NCBI RefSeq assembly: GCF_036898095.1
Contig: NC_090746.1
Span: forward strand, 57,259,151 to 57,323,150
Reading direction: 5' to 3'
Source: Palaemon carinicauda
Taxonomy: Eukaryota; Arthropoda; Malacostraca; Decapoda; Palaemonidae
DNA length: 64,000 bases
Position numbers and translations under genes: made by a program. Positions 38,111 to 48,868 of this stretch are shown here, piece after piece (position 1 is the stretch's first letter; each line of letters begins with the position of its first letter). The notes beneath the pieces are model-generated. The model had not been told where the DNA came from, ran no database searches, and saw only the letters and a list, made by a program, of their open reading frames with translations.

Positions 38111-38262
38111 GAAAAAATTGGGTCTGTTTACATGTATATGCGGTATCTGGCCGATAGTTGGCGCTGGTGGGCACACCCGCAACCTTCATAGCGATCGCTC
38201 GCGAGTTTTTGTGTGTGTTTTCTGTCGAGCCGCTGGAGCAGCAGCTATTATATATTCACCGG
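38111..38262 (-). repeat. Element B inverted terminal repeat, 5' side
   Basis: Inverted partner of 31800-31950, ending CAGCTATTATATATTCACCG before the unique outer bases. Confidence 0.95.
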
Positions 38263-38309
38263 CTAAGTTAAATATTTAAAAATGAGGTTTATCAGTCATC
38301 GTAAACAAA

Positions 38310-38640
38310 CAAATACAGTGATGCCTCAGCATACGAAAGTAATCCGTTCAGGATACGGTTTTGTATGCTGATTTTTCCGTATCCTGAGTCGCGTTTTACA
38401 TGTAAATAGCCTAATCCGTTCCAAGCCTTACGAAAAGACACCTTTTCTTTCATAAACACGCTAAACTGTAGTAATAAACATGCAATGCAGCCATTTCTAT
38501 CATTCAATAATTAACCCAACCGTTAAAAACAGCCTAATTCATTCCAGAAACCACCATGAGATTATTCAATAATGTAGTTATACTGTAGCCTAGTTATCCC
38601 CTCCAAGCCCTAAGAAAACGGTCCGTTTTCTTTACTACTG
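38310..38640. repeat. Dispersed palindromic repeat (MITE-like)
   Basis: Starts ACAGTGATGCCTCAGCATAC and has interlocking inverted repeats: CAGCATAC (38327) with GTATGCTG (38363), and AGGATACGG (38350) with CCGTATCCT (38377). AATCCGTTC-type phrases recur downstream (38340, 38414). I recognise the style from abundant invertebrate dispersed repeats of the CAGTGATACCTCGG...AATCCGTTCC type, but cannot fix its class or right end. Confidence 0.55.
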
Positions 38641-38964
38641 TATACTGTATAGCGAAAGGGTTTGTATTTAGTGTTGGAACAAATAAAAATATTCCAGCTA
38701 TGTAGCAAACCATGACAAATTTGAGTGGGTAATTAACAAACAAATAAATTATCAATCCACTACAAAATACTCCAGAAGGCTCCAACACAAGATGCTACTT
38801 AGCAGGAAACAGCAAAATACTACAATACAGTACAGCAATCTAGATACATACATTTAAACTTTAACCGACATAAAAAAAAAAAAAGTGTATTAAAAAATAT
38901 TACAGAAACCAACAATTGCCAGATCTATGTTAACATCTCTGATTATAAAATTAATTATATTTTG

Positions 38965-39105
38965 TATTTATCACTCATGTATGGTTTATTTCCTTTCCTC
39001 ACTGGGTTACTTTCCCTGTTGGGCCTGTAATACACTGCTTTTCTAACTAGAGTTGTAACTTAGCTTGTAGTAATAATAATAATAAATAAATAAAAAAAAT
39101 TTAAA
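38965..39105 (+). mobile_element. LINE 3' tail, + strand
   Basis: CTCACTGGGTTACTTTCCCT through AGTTGTAACTTAGCTTGTAG followed by (TAA)n. The inverse of the same tail ends the fragment at 39385, so this is a second, severely 5'-truncated copy of that LINE. Confidence 0.65.
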
Positions 39106-39384
39106 TATTACAAAATAAACAGGAAATAATAACAGTACTGAAATACTGTTTTCACAGAGAGATAACTAGCATACTTGTCACTTAAGAGTTGGCTGCAAAC
39201 TAACACAATGATAGTTAATAAGGGCAAAAGTACAAATGCATCAAGATTATATGCAATTTTCTAAAAGAAAAAAAAAAGTACAGATACAAACAGAATTACC
39301 AAATTCTGCACAACACTAGGAAAAGTAGAGCAGAACTTATTGAAGCCCCTTCCCCCAGAAAGGGGGCTAGACTAACGCACTGTG

Positions 39385-40190
39385 CTTATTATATAATTAT
39401 TATTATTATTATTATTATTATTATTGTTACTAGCCAAGCTACAACTTAGTTGGAAAAGAAAGATGCTATAAGCCAAAGGGTTCCAACAGGGAAAAATAGC
39501 CTAATGAGGAAAGGAAAAAAGGAAATAAATAAAAGATATAAGTAGTAATGAAAAATTAAAATAAAATATTTAAAAAAACATTAACATTAAAACATAATTC
39601 ATATATACTATAACTATAAAAAGACTTATGTCAGCCTATTCAACATAAAAACATTTGCTGTAACTTTGAACTTTTGAAGTTCTACTGATTCAACTACCCT
39701 ATTAGGAAGATCCTTCAACAACTTGGTCACAGCTGGAATAAAACTTCTAGAATACTTTGTAGTATTGAGCCTCATGATGGAGAAAGCCTGACTATTAGAA
39801 TTAACTGCATGCATAGTATTACGAACAGGATGGAACTGTCCACGAAGATCTGAATGTAAAGGATGGTCAGAATTATAAAAAATCTTATGCAACATGCAAA
39901 ATGAACTAATTGAACGAAAGTACCAAAGATTAATATCAAGATCAGGAATAAGAAATTTAATAGACTCTAAGTTCCTTTCCAACAAATTGAGATGAGAAAT
40001 AACAGCTGAAGACCAGACAGGAGAACAATACTCAAAACAAGGTAGAATGAGAGAATTAAAACACTTCTTCAGAATAGCAATTTACTTTCATTAAAACGGA
40101 AAAATCTAATCAGAGGATAAAGAAATTGATAAATATAAGGGGAAAATTGGAATCCTGCACTGGTCTCAAGTTCAATTCCATCCAAAATAA
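39385..40190 (-). mobile_element. LINE C-terminal fragment and 3' tail, - strand
   Basis: A 119-codon open stretch (39985-39626) reads like the end of a CR1/Jockey-type LINE protein: SISSFCMLHKIFYN, HPLHSDLRGQF, SRSFIPAVTKLLKDLPNRVV and FKVTANVFMLNRL. It is followed by a 3' UTR and an (AAT)n tail (39395-39424). Upstream, similar text continues with stops to about 40190. It is a different family from the RTE-like copies at 3490, 13629 and 21238. Confidence 0.72.
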
Positions 40191-40813
40191 GGAGAGCCCT
40201 TTTTACCTATCAATGTGCACAGGGATGCATGTGTGAATAGTTACACTGTTTTCTGTCCAAATTATTCTTATAATTGGTTCAAGACATTTCTAAGAACATT
40301 GAACCATGAATGATTGCTGTAACACTGATGGGATTGATATGAAATGATACAGTAGCATGGTGGCTGAAGAAGGGAAAAATTATTACTTGAGCACAGGAAA
40401 CTAATCACCAAACTTACCAAAACAACACTTGCCGATCTCCACGCGACGCAGTGGTAGCCTAGCAAAAATTATTTTAACAACTAGGGTGGCGAGGGATATA
40501 CAGTAGTATACTGTACTACCTGCTTCAAGGGTAGCCACTGCTCGAACACTATTTAATCTACTAACCTTTGATGATTAATCCCTAACCCCAATCCTTATTA
40601 CTCTAGTATACTGTATAGTATTGCTAATGTTTTTAACATGAAAATCATATAGTGTTTAGCATTCCATGCATTTGTTTATCGTACAACTATATTAATACAG
40701 TACAGGTATAAGAAATAACTGCTATAGTGAAATAAGCTGAAAACTCTACTCGGTGGATATTAAAACCACCCAATGCACAAGGTTTCATCCAGGAAAGCAA
40801 TTTTGTTTAAAAA
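40191..40813 (-). other. PINK1 intron, no gene
   Basis: AT-rich intron between transposons; nothing recognised. Confidence 0.5.
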
Positions 40814-41828
40814 CTGTATTTCCCGTGTCATAAGACGCACCTTTTTTCACGAAAAATGCCCCCCAAAATCACCATGCATCTTAACACTTGAGAAAAAGTT
40901 GTATAGGGGAGTTTGACACTCCTCAGGCTCTCAACTATAGACATAAAACCACTCAAACTCCCGAGAGATAGAATATAAACCTACAATTATCATTCATATG
41001 TAATAAATTCATTTATTTTTATATTGCCCTTCATTTAATGATTAATAGTAGCAAATTATTATTTTTTCTTTGGTAATCTGCTGATGACTCGCCAACCCCC
41101 TTCTAGCAAACATCCAAACTAGTGGTCTCGTAGCAGACGACGCTATGACATATTAGTTGTTTAGGCAGTATATATCTATTTTCTCATATTTTGTTGATAT
41201 TTTGTAATAAAGCAATATATTTATAATTACTTTATTGCCTTAGTTCCAAAATAATACAAACAGATAGTTGCTGAATGCAACCTTGGAAAAATTTCTCTGT
41301 TGGTTTAGTGCAGTATTATCAAGTTAGCAGAAAAGTAACCAGACCTAGAATCACATAAACAGTAGCAAATGTATTCCACCTAAAAGATTTTCTTTATTTC
41401 CTTAATCAATAATTACATTTTGTGTGAAAATTCATAGGCTGTATGAGGAATTTTGGAAATATTACTAGAATTTTACCTTTTTCACAAAATTTTATGAACC
41501 TTTGGCAATGCTGCTTTCATGTAAACAACACTTGAAACACCAAACACTGACTAAACGTGTAGTTTTGGTATAAACTACGACTGGTTTAGTGGTTTTTTAT
41601 ATGAATATGTAATAAAATTCGGATAATCGGCATATAACTAATTAATATTAACTTAAACATTTCATAATACACCTAAAATAAGAAAATTTACTGTGCCAGA
41701 CAATAATCACGCAAGAGTCGCTGACTAAGAAGTTTTTAAAATCCTCAATTTTTTTTTTTCTAAAACTACCTTGCTAATTTAAGGGTGCGTCTTACCACTT
41801 GTAGCGTCTTATGTCACGGGAAATACGG
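40814..41828. mobile_element. Non-autonomous DNA transposon with terminal inverted repeats, 1.0 kb
   Basis: Left end CTGTATTTCCCGTGTCATAA at 40814; right end, inverted, CCGTATTTCCCGTGACATAA at 41828. The AAGACGCACC motif recurs just inside both ends. No transposase frame lies between, so it depends on a partner. The CCGTATTTCCC...AAGACGCACC end type is widespread in animal genomes; I do not assign a superfamily. Its right end stops 28 nt from the PINK1 exon end at 41857. Confidence 0.8.
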
Positions 41829-41856
41829 TAATTGAAAATTCCAAGAAAAGACTTAC

Positions 41857-42111
41857 ATTTCGTGGATTCCGGCGAAGAAGGTCATGAATCAAATGCTTAA
41901 CCGATGCTGGCACATCCTTAGGAAGACGAGGTAACTGAGATTCTCTGTAACTAGCTGAATCCAACAATTTTTGCTTAGTTCCTATTGTGCTTTGAGTAGG
42001 AAAAAATGGATTCTCTAAACCATAGATCTCATAAGCAATGGCACCTGCTGCCCATAAGTCAGACTGTGCATAGCTGATGTACCGCAAAAGCCCTGGAACT
42101 GCCAATTTTAT
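41857..42111 (-). CDS. PINK1: PINK1 exon, kinase C-lobe
   Basis: A 255-nt exon, phase 0 at both ends, acceptor TAATTGCAG and donor AAT/GTAAGT. It carries AQSDLWAAGAIAYEIYGL, matching the PINK1 helix-F signature (KADAWAVGAIAYEIFGL), with the invariant Asp and Gly. It continues with NPFFPT, SYRESQLPRLPKDVP and HDLLRRNPRN (HxxL-x-RNP). The preceding exon stops exactly at MAPE, so the P+1 loop is split by the intron. In PINK1 this lobe holds the third kinase insert and the substrate-facing helices. No lesions seen. Confidence 0.96.
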
Positions 42112-42950
42112 CTGCAATTATAAAGTGCAGTATTAAAAAATAAAATGTATGTACACTATATCCAAGCCAAAGTATTAAGAAACAATGATGTCTATGTTAT
42201 TCCTTGTAAGTTCACATTCCCCTCCTTTTCATTTACAAGATCAAACTCCTGGTGATCATAGAGAAAATTATATAACTTCAACATATACTCGCCATTTTGA
42301 CTGCCTATCACACGTTCAAAAGAACTTATTAATTTCAATGACCAAATCTTCAGTCTTTCCAATATTGAGAATTTTTCTCAGGGTAATTTTTTAATACACT
42401 GACTTTACAGTACCCATTAGTGATTTATGGCATTTCTATTATATTATGAGCATCTAATATCAAGCACAAACATGATTAACATCCCCAATTTATTCAATCC
42501 ACAGTATTCTCACAAAATTAAATGAACCAATACATATAAGCTAAAAAATACAGAATTATAATGAATATTCACAAACACAAGTACAATATTGACAACCTAT
42601 CACCCTAATCATAAATATATTTCTAATGTTTTAGTTGAAAAAAAAAATCACCAGCATAATATACAATTAAATATCACTATAATTACCATCAAACAAAGTA
42701 TGACCCCTCTTATGTTGACTCATCACTAAGTAGTGCAGTCCATCTAATTGCCCCACATTTAGTTATGGGGAAAATATAAGAGAGTGTAGTACTTTCCTCC
42801 TAAAATATTTAGGTTTTCTAGGACAACTCTGGATTACATAAAATAAATCAATAGACTGCTTCATCCCATTAAAAATATTACTACATTACAGTACAATGTA
42901 AATTCAGCATTATAGTATATTGATTAGCAAGTAAAAAAAAACACAATTAC
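42112..42950 (-). other. PINK1 intron
   Basis: AT-rich, 839 bp, no element recognised. Confidence 0.6.
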
Positions 42951-43125
42951 CTCTGGGGCCATAAGAGCAGGATTTCCTTGCCTTGGATCAGCTTCTCGGG
43001 ATGAAAAAGGAACCGACATACTTGAATTCTCTGCCACAAAGCTACATCCAAAGTCTGTCAAAACTAATAATGGATACTGCCATCCTTCAGGAAGTGAAAT
43101 CAAAATGTTATCAGACTTAAGATCC
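42951..43125 (-). CDS. PINK1: PINK1 exon, catalytic and activation loops
   Basis: A 175-nt exon, in phase 2 and out phase 0. With the previous exon it completes HR|DLKSDNILI, the catalytic loop (Asp acts as base). It continues with YPLLVLTDFGCSFV (the DFG Mg-binding motif followed by Cys, as in PINK1) and the activation segment with VPFSSREADPRQGNPALMAPE-type text ending in APE. The NPALMAPE block corresponds to GNGCLMAPE in mammals. PINK1 phosphorylates ubiquitin Ser65 and the Parkin Ubl domain on damaged mitochondria. All catalytic residues are present, so the gene looks functional here. Confidence 0.97.
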
Positions 43126-44282
43126 CTGAAATACAGAAAAAAAATTAATGAATATGGCCACCATAATGACTTAACATATTACTTCCAACTGTCCAATTTC
43201 TTCAATTTTAGTTTGTGGTGATAATCCCTTCTACTTAAAGAACAAATATTAATTCATAATAAACCATTGTCTAGTAAAAAAGAAAACAAAATTCAGTAGC
43301 AAATTCTACATAATAAAGTGCTGCTAACAAGATACGAAAAGAACTTCCAAATTGTATAAAAGGAGTAGTTCAAAAGATGACAGCCTTTTCAACTCTGAGT
43401 CCTTTCTTTCTGACAATTTGAATAGAGAACTAAATAATGGCCTTATTTTGAAAAACAAAAAGTAATAAATTATTGCATTGAATATTTGAAACAGATGGAA
43501 GTTTTGATTTTTACATAGCCCACAGTCATTAGAAAAGACCCCTACATATGCAGTAGTCCACAGATATATTTATGTCATGCTGTGCTTGTGTTCAATTTAT
43601 TATGACAATGATGCAACCAAAAAGTAAGAAACTATCTGCTTACATGTCTTCAGTTTCTCACAAAATGAAATCCCATATTCAAAACAGAGGTATGATGGAA
43701 AACAACATCCAGAAACTTCTGTGTTATGAATGATTAACTTCTATTTCTATCTTTTCCTATTCTTCATATAAATACATGAAGCAGTGAAAACTGGACAATT
43801 TTTTGAAGACTCAAAGAGTTTCTCCAGGCAATACAAAAAACTATAAGTCTGGTAATATAAAATGAAATCTCACAAAAGGAGTTTGCTTTGCAAATTCCCC
43901 TAAGGTATAATCTAATTAACAGAAGTTTCAATCCTGACAAAAATTTCTACACTATTCTAAACCATCTTATAATGTAACTCTCCAAAGGCAGGTATCTAGA
44001 GGTAAATACAAGTGGTTTACAGACTTGTCAAATTAATAAGGCTTTGATAAAATTCTTTTTACCTAAGAACAAAACTTACTTCTGTTATTTGTATGAAGCC
44101 AAACTAAGAAACAGAACATTGAACCTGTATATAGTAAGTTATGTTGAACATTGAGACTTAAGTTTCTACAAAACTAGTCTTAACCATAAACCATTGACTT
44201 CTAAAAACTTGAAATTGCTGAAAAATTTATCGGTAATCATTAAATAGTGACAAAGTTCATAAATGATTATAGAAGACCTCAC
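43126..44282 (-). other. PINK1 intron
   Basis: AT-rich, 1157 bp, no gene or repeat recognised. Confidence 0.6.
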
Positions 44283-44405
44283 CTGTGAACGACTCTATTT
44301 GAGTTTATGTGAAGAATAGATTCCAGCAACTGTGTCAGGAGGAGGAGGGATGTGTGACATGGTAACTCGTACTTCTTGACGTATTCCCTTAGGCTCATGT
44401 CGTAC
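44283..44405 (-). CDS. PINK1: PINK1 exon, alpha-D/alpha-E helices
   Basis: A 123-nt exon, phase 2 in and out. It reads YDMSLREYVKKYEL, then LLLLTQLLESILHINSNRVVH, matching the PINK1 segment that starts CTLRQYL and continues MLLQLLEGVDHLV before HRDLKSDN. Its acceptor (ATTTTTAG, rc of 44406-44413) lies only 23 nt from the end of DIRS element C (44429), so part of the branch-point/acceptor region may be element-derived. The donor is CACAG/GTGAGG. Confidence 0.94.
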
Positions 44406-44468
44406 CTAAAAATAGATGATGTGTTGGTAAAAATGTTATTTTCATTAGTAAAATAAATTTTTGAATAT

Positions 44469-44627
44469 ACTTACCCGATAATCATGTAGCTGTCAACTCT
44501 GTTGCCCGACAGAATTCTATGGAGGGATACGCCAGCTATCACAATACTAGAAGGGGGTGTTCTTACCAGCGCCACCTGTGGCCAGGTACTCAAGTACTTC
44601 TTGTTGACACCTCCTCAATTATTCCTC
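44469..44627 (-). repeat. Element C inverted terminal repeat, 3' side
   Basis: 159 bp, identical in inverted orientation to 50756-50914. Short open frames inside it are therefore duplicated and have no coding meaning. Confidence 0.98.
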
Positions 44628-44672
44628 GGTCCCACTGGTTCTCTATGGGGAGGAAGGGAGGGTCAATTAAAT

Positions 44673-44763
44673 CATGATTATCGGGTAAGTATATTCAAAA
44701 ATTTATTTTACTAATGAAAATAACATTTTTCAATATTAAACTTACCCGATAATCATGTAGCTG
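44673..44763 (-). repeat. Element C internal complementary region (ICR)
   Basis: 44673-44730 is a perfect 58-nt inverted complement of the outer 3' end (44429-44486). 44725-44763 complements the outer 5' end (50889-50929) with one T indel. The halves meet at CATTTTT. Confidence 0.95.
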
Positions 44764-45148
44764 ATTCACACCCAGGGGGGTGGGTGAAAACCAGTGTACA
44801 AGATTAAAGGATAGCTAAGTATCCCATATTTCATATAACAGTTATCTCAAATAACAATGAAATAATAAGTACCTGGTAAGGAAGTCGAATTGAACCGTTA
44901 CTCTGTCTCTTTTTTAAGTTCGTCTTCCTTACTGAGCGCAGCGTTCCTCTTGGAGGCTGAATCAACCCAAAGGTGCTAAAGTATACAGGGCTGCAACCCA
45001 TACTAAAGGACCTCATCACAACCTTTAACCTCGGCGCTTCTCAAGAAAGAATTGACCACCCGCCAAATCAAAAAGGATGTGGAAGGCTTCTTAGCCGACC
45101 GAACAACCCATAAAAAGTATTCAAGAGAAAGGTTAAAAAGTTATGGAA
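44764..45148 (-). other. Element C 3' untranslated region
   Basis: Between the ICR and the recombinase end; resembles 32093-32485 of element B (shared GTACCTGGTAAGGAAGT and GGGCTGCAACCCATAC). Confidence 0.75.
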
Positions 45149-46240
45149 TTATGGGAATGTAGTGGCTGAGCCCTCGCCTACTACTGCATTCGTTGCTACG
45201 AATGGACCCAGGGTGTAGCAGTACTCGTAAAGAGACTGGACATCTTTGAGATAGAATGATGCGAACACTGACTTGCTTCTCCAATAGGTTGCATCCATAA
45301 CACTCTGCAGAGAACGGTTCTGTTTGAAGGCCACTGAAGTAGCCACAGCTCTCACTTCATGTGTCCTTACCTTCAGCAAAGCAAGGTCTTCTTCCTTCAG
45401 ATGAGAATTTGCTTCTCTAATCAGAAGCCTGATGTAGTAAGAAACTGAGTTCTTAGACATTGGTAGAGAAGGCTTCTTGATAGCACACCATAAGGCTTCT
45501 GATTGTCCTCGTAATGGTTTTGACCTTCTTAAATAGTACTTAAGAGCTCTAACAGGGCAAAGTACTCTCTCTAGTTCGTTCCCCACCATGTTGGACAGGC
45601 TTGGGATCTCGAACGACTTAGGGCAAGGACGGGAAGGAAGCTCGTTTTAGCCAAAAAAACCGAGCCGCAAGGAACATGTAGCCGTTTCAGATGTGAAACC
45701 TATGTTCCTGCTGAAGGCGTGGATCTCACTTACTCTTTTACCTGTTGCTAAGCACACGAGGAAAAGAGTTTTTTAATGTGAGGTCCTTAAAAGAGGCTGA
45801 TTGGAGCGGTTCAAATCCTGATGACATTAGGAACCTTAGGACCACGTCTAGATTCCAGCCTGGAGTGGACAACCGACGTTCCTTTGAGGTCTCAAAAGAC
45901 CTAAGAGGTCCTGTAGATCTTTGTTGGAGGAAAGATCCAAGCCTCTGTGGCGGAAAACCGCTGCCAACAAACTTCTGTAACCCTTGATCGTAGGAGCTGA
46001 TAGGGAGCTTACGTTCCTTAGATGTAACAGGAAGTCAGCAATCTGGGTTACATTGGTACTGGTTGAGGAAAACTGCATTGGCCTTGCACCAGCTTCGGAA
46101 GACTTCCCATAAAGACTGATAGACTCTGAGAGTGGATGTCGTCCTTGCTCTGGCAATCGCTCTGGCTGCCTCCTTCGAAAAGCCTCTAGCTCTTGAGAGT
46201 CTTTCGATAGTCTGAAGACAGTCAGACGAAGAGCGTGGAG
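45149..46240 (-). pseudogene. Element C tyrosine recombinase (frameshifted)
   Basis: Segments in changing frames: TIERLSRARGFSKEAARAIA (near 46210, reached in the RNase H frame because of a frame change), QIADFLLHLRNVSSLSAPTI (46070), the arginine-I area near 45760-45700, then an open run 45589-45149 with RTHEVRAVATSVAF (H-x-x-R) and YWRSKSVFASFYLKDV (nucleophile Tyr). At least two frameshifts make it inactive. Close to the recombinase of B in sequence. Confidence 0.85.
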
Positions 46241-47531
46241 GTGGGAGTACCTTCTTTACGTGAGGTTGACGCAGAAGGTCCACTCTAGGAGGAAGAGTCC
46301 TGGGAACGTCGACCAGCCATTGCAGTACCTCAGTGAAACATTCTCTCGCGGGCCAGAGGGGAGCAACCAACGTCAGCCGTGTCCCTTTGTGAGAGGCGAA
46401 CTTCTGAAGTACCCTGTTGACAATCTTGAACGGCGGGAATGCATACAGGTGGAGATGGGACCAATCCAGCAGAAAGGCATCCACGCGAACTGCTGCTGGG
46501 TCTGGAATCGGAGAACAATACAAGAGGAGCCTCTTGGTCGTCGAGGTAGCGAATAGATCTATGGTTGGCTGATCCCACAGGGCCCAAAGTCTGCTGCAAA
46601 CATTCTTGTGAAGGGTCCACTCTGTGGGGAAGACCTGACCCTTCCGGCTGAGGCGATCTGCCATGACATTCATATCGCCCTGAATGAGCCTCGTTACCAG
46701 CGTGAGCTTTCGATCTTTTGACCAAATGAGGAGGTCCCTTGCGATCTCGAACAACTTCCTCGAATGAGTCCCTCCCTGCTTGGAGATGTAAGCCAAGGCT
46801 GTGGTGTAGTCGGAGTTCACCTCCACCACCTTGTTAAGCTGGAGGGACTTGAAGTTTATCAAGGCCAAATGAACTGCCAACAACTCCTTGCAATAGATGT
46901 GAAGTGTCCTTTGCTCCTGATTCCATGTTCCCGAGCATTCCTGTCCGTCCAGTGTCGCACCCCAGCCCGTGTCCGATGCGTCCGAGAAGAGACGGTGGTC
47001 GGAGGACTGAACAGCCAATGGTAGACCTTCCTTGAGAAGAATGCTGTTCTTCCACCACGTTAGAGTAGACCTCATCTCTTCGGAAACAGGAACTGAACCC
47101 GTCTCTAGCGTCATGTCCTTTATCCAGTGAGCAGCTAGATGATACTGAAGGGGGCGGAGGTGGAGTCTCCCTAACTCGATGAACAGGGCCAGCGATGAAA
47201 GTGTCCCTGTTAGACTCATCCACTGCCTGACTAAGCATCGGTTCCTTCTCAGCATGCTCTGGATGCATTCTAGGGCTTGGAAGATCCTTGGGGCCGACGG
47301 ACAAGTCCGAAAAGCTCGACTCTGAAGATCCATACCCAAGGAGACAATGGTCTGGGATGGAACGAGCTGAGACTCCTCAAAATTGACCAGGAGGCCCAGT
47401 TCCTTGGTCAGATCCATAGTCCATTTGAAAATCTCCAGACAGCGACGACTTGAGGGAGCTCTTAAAAGCCAGTCGTCTGACGGAGCCGGACACAAGATCA
47501 TGATACTGCTGCACAGTCTGTAAACTGTCAA
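46035..47531 (-). pseudogene. Element C RT end/RNase H/methylase-like protein
   Basis: A 498-codon open frame. The RT is present only from the second half of the catalytic box (APSDDWLLRAPSS, about 47490) onward; fingers and palm are deleted. Next come the connection (SLTGTLSSLALFIELGRLHL), RNase H (HRLFSDASDTGWGATLDG, CKELLAVHLAL, VNSDYTTALAYISKQGG) and the DIRS tail (PTIDLFATSTTKRLLLYCS, RVDAFLLDW, YAFPPFKIVN, LVAPLWPARECF). The frame then runs into recombinase sequence after a frame change near 46240. In RNase H the usual DNTTA is DYTTA, an Asn-to-Tyr change next to an active-site Asp. Confidence 0.88.
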
Positions 47532-48079
47532 TCATGGGCAAGCGAGGAAGTACAGTGACAACCCGAATCTGTCTAGACTGTCCGGGTCGTACAGACAACT
47601 CCTTAACGGGTTGCTGAGGTTGCCCACTGCGTCACAACAAGTCCCTTCTGTTGGTTGTTGAACGTCTTCCCCGTGACACATTGACTCCGTAAACAAAAAA
47701 TCCTCTAACAAGGACTAAGCTTGGACTGCATGTCATGCAACACAGCTCAAGGTCTATGGGAGCAGGTGTGGTAACAGACGGGATTAGCGGCTGAAGTGTA
47801 ACCATTACCTTCCCTGTAAGCATGTTATGCTTAAATAAAAGTCCATAAGAGGTTATGCAGCTAAAGGCTCCCTCCAAATGACAGAGTCCTCAAGGGAATA
47901 TCAGAAGGAGGGAGAAAAGAACTTTCTCATCTACAGGGACCTTATCCTAGAAAAGCTAAGTTCTCTGAGTGAGGGTTCACTGGTGCAAAGCAGCAGACTA
48001 GAAGGCAACGTTATGAAACTGCTTGACAGTCTAGTGAGTTGGCAACAACCCAAGATGTGTTGAGAAGCATGCGGTAAGG

Positions 48080-48245
48080 TATGCAGAGCATGATGTATGC
48101 AGAGTATGCTGTATGCAGAGCATGCTGAATGCAGAGCATGCTGTATGCAGAGCATGTTGTATGCAGAGCATGCTGAATGCAGAGCATGCTGAATGCTGAG
48201 CATGTAGGAAGTAGAGCCTGCTGTAAGCAGAGCCTGCTGAAAGGA
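48080..48245 (-). repeat. 16-bp tandem repeat in element C gag
   Basis: About ten units of the form ATGCAGAGCATGCTGT with a few substitutions. GCATGC palindromes recur in most units. Confidence 0.9.
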
Positions 48246-48868
48246 AAGCAGAGCGTGTGCATGGCGTTTAACATTTCTCAGAAATTCCATGACCAGTGCT
48301 AGAGTGCTTAATGCATGCTTGCATGGGGTTGAACCATGGTATGCTGAACAGCAGAGTCAGAACGAGCTGGAACAACAACAGAGGTTTCCTCAACTTGAGG
48401 GAAAACCTGAGGTTCAGACTGCATAGGCTGAACAACAGACGGAGCAGAAGGCAGGTGCAAGGGTGAAGGAGGTTGACTCCTAGCAAGAGTTGCACCCAAG
48501 GATTGTACCAGCTAAGCGGAGGACGGAGGCGGAGTAGTCCGTTCCTGTTCCTGAGAGATGAGTGGAGCATGAGAAGGTTGAGGCTGCGCAGAACAAGGTA
48601 AAGTTCTAGCAAGCTGAGGCTCCTGAGGCGCAAGTGCATGGTGTAGATGAGCTTGCCTAGATGAGGGTTGAACTCGGTGCAGCGCTGGTTGAGCAGACAG
48701 ACTCACGGAGGGGAGAGGTTGTTGTACCCCAACCGAGAGTTGCACCACTGGAGGAGCAGCAAGGGGAGGAGGAGGAAGAGTGTAACTCTCCTGATCCCAA
48801 AGCAAGGGTTGCCTTAAAGAAGGCTGAGGCTGAACAACACTGTGAACAGCAAACTCCGAAAGTGGTTC

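Larger units (their letters stand above)
31756..38285 (-). mobile_element. DIRS1-type retrotransposon B, both ends present
   Basis: A 6.5-kb element on the - strand bounded by AAAATGA at 31756-31762 and AAAAATGA at 38278-38285. It has inverted terminal repeats of about 151 bp, an ICR near the 3' end, and in - strand order a long leader, gag remnants, RT, RNase H and tyrosine recombinase. An internal deletion fuses the gag end to the RT palm (about 35230-35070). Its left boundary touches element A 28 nt upstream of A's gag start, so B most simply inserted into A. B and C are close relatives (shared leader, 3' region and ICR layout). Confidence 0.9.

Noticed and set aside
44502..44714. Open frame duplicated at 44502-44714 (+) and 50881-50615 (-), starting MPDRILWRDTPAITIL
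   Set aside because: Both are the same 159-bp inverted terminal repeat of element C read from each end; no gene.
48080..48245. Regularly spaced repeats as a CRISPR array
   Set aside because: No unique spacers; contiguous 16-bp tandem units in a eukaryotic retrotransposon.
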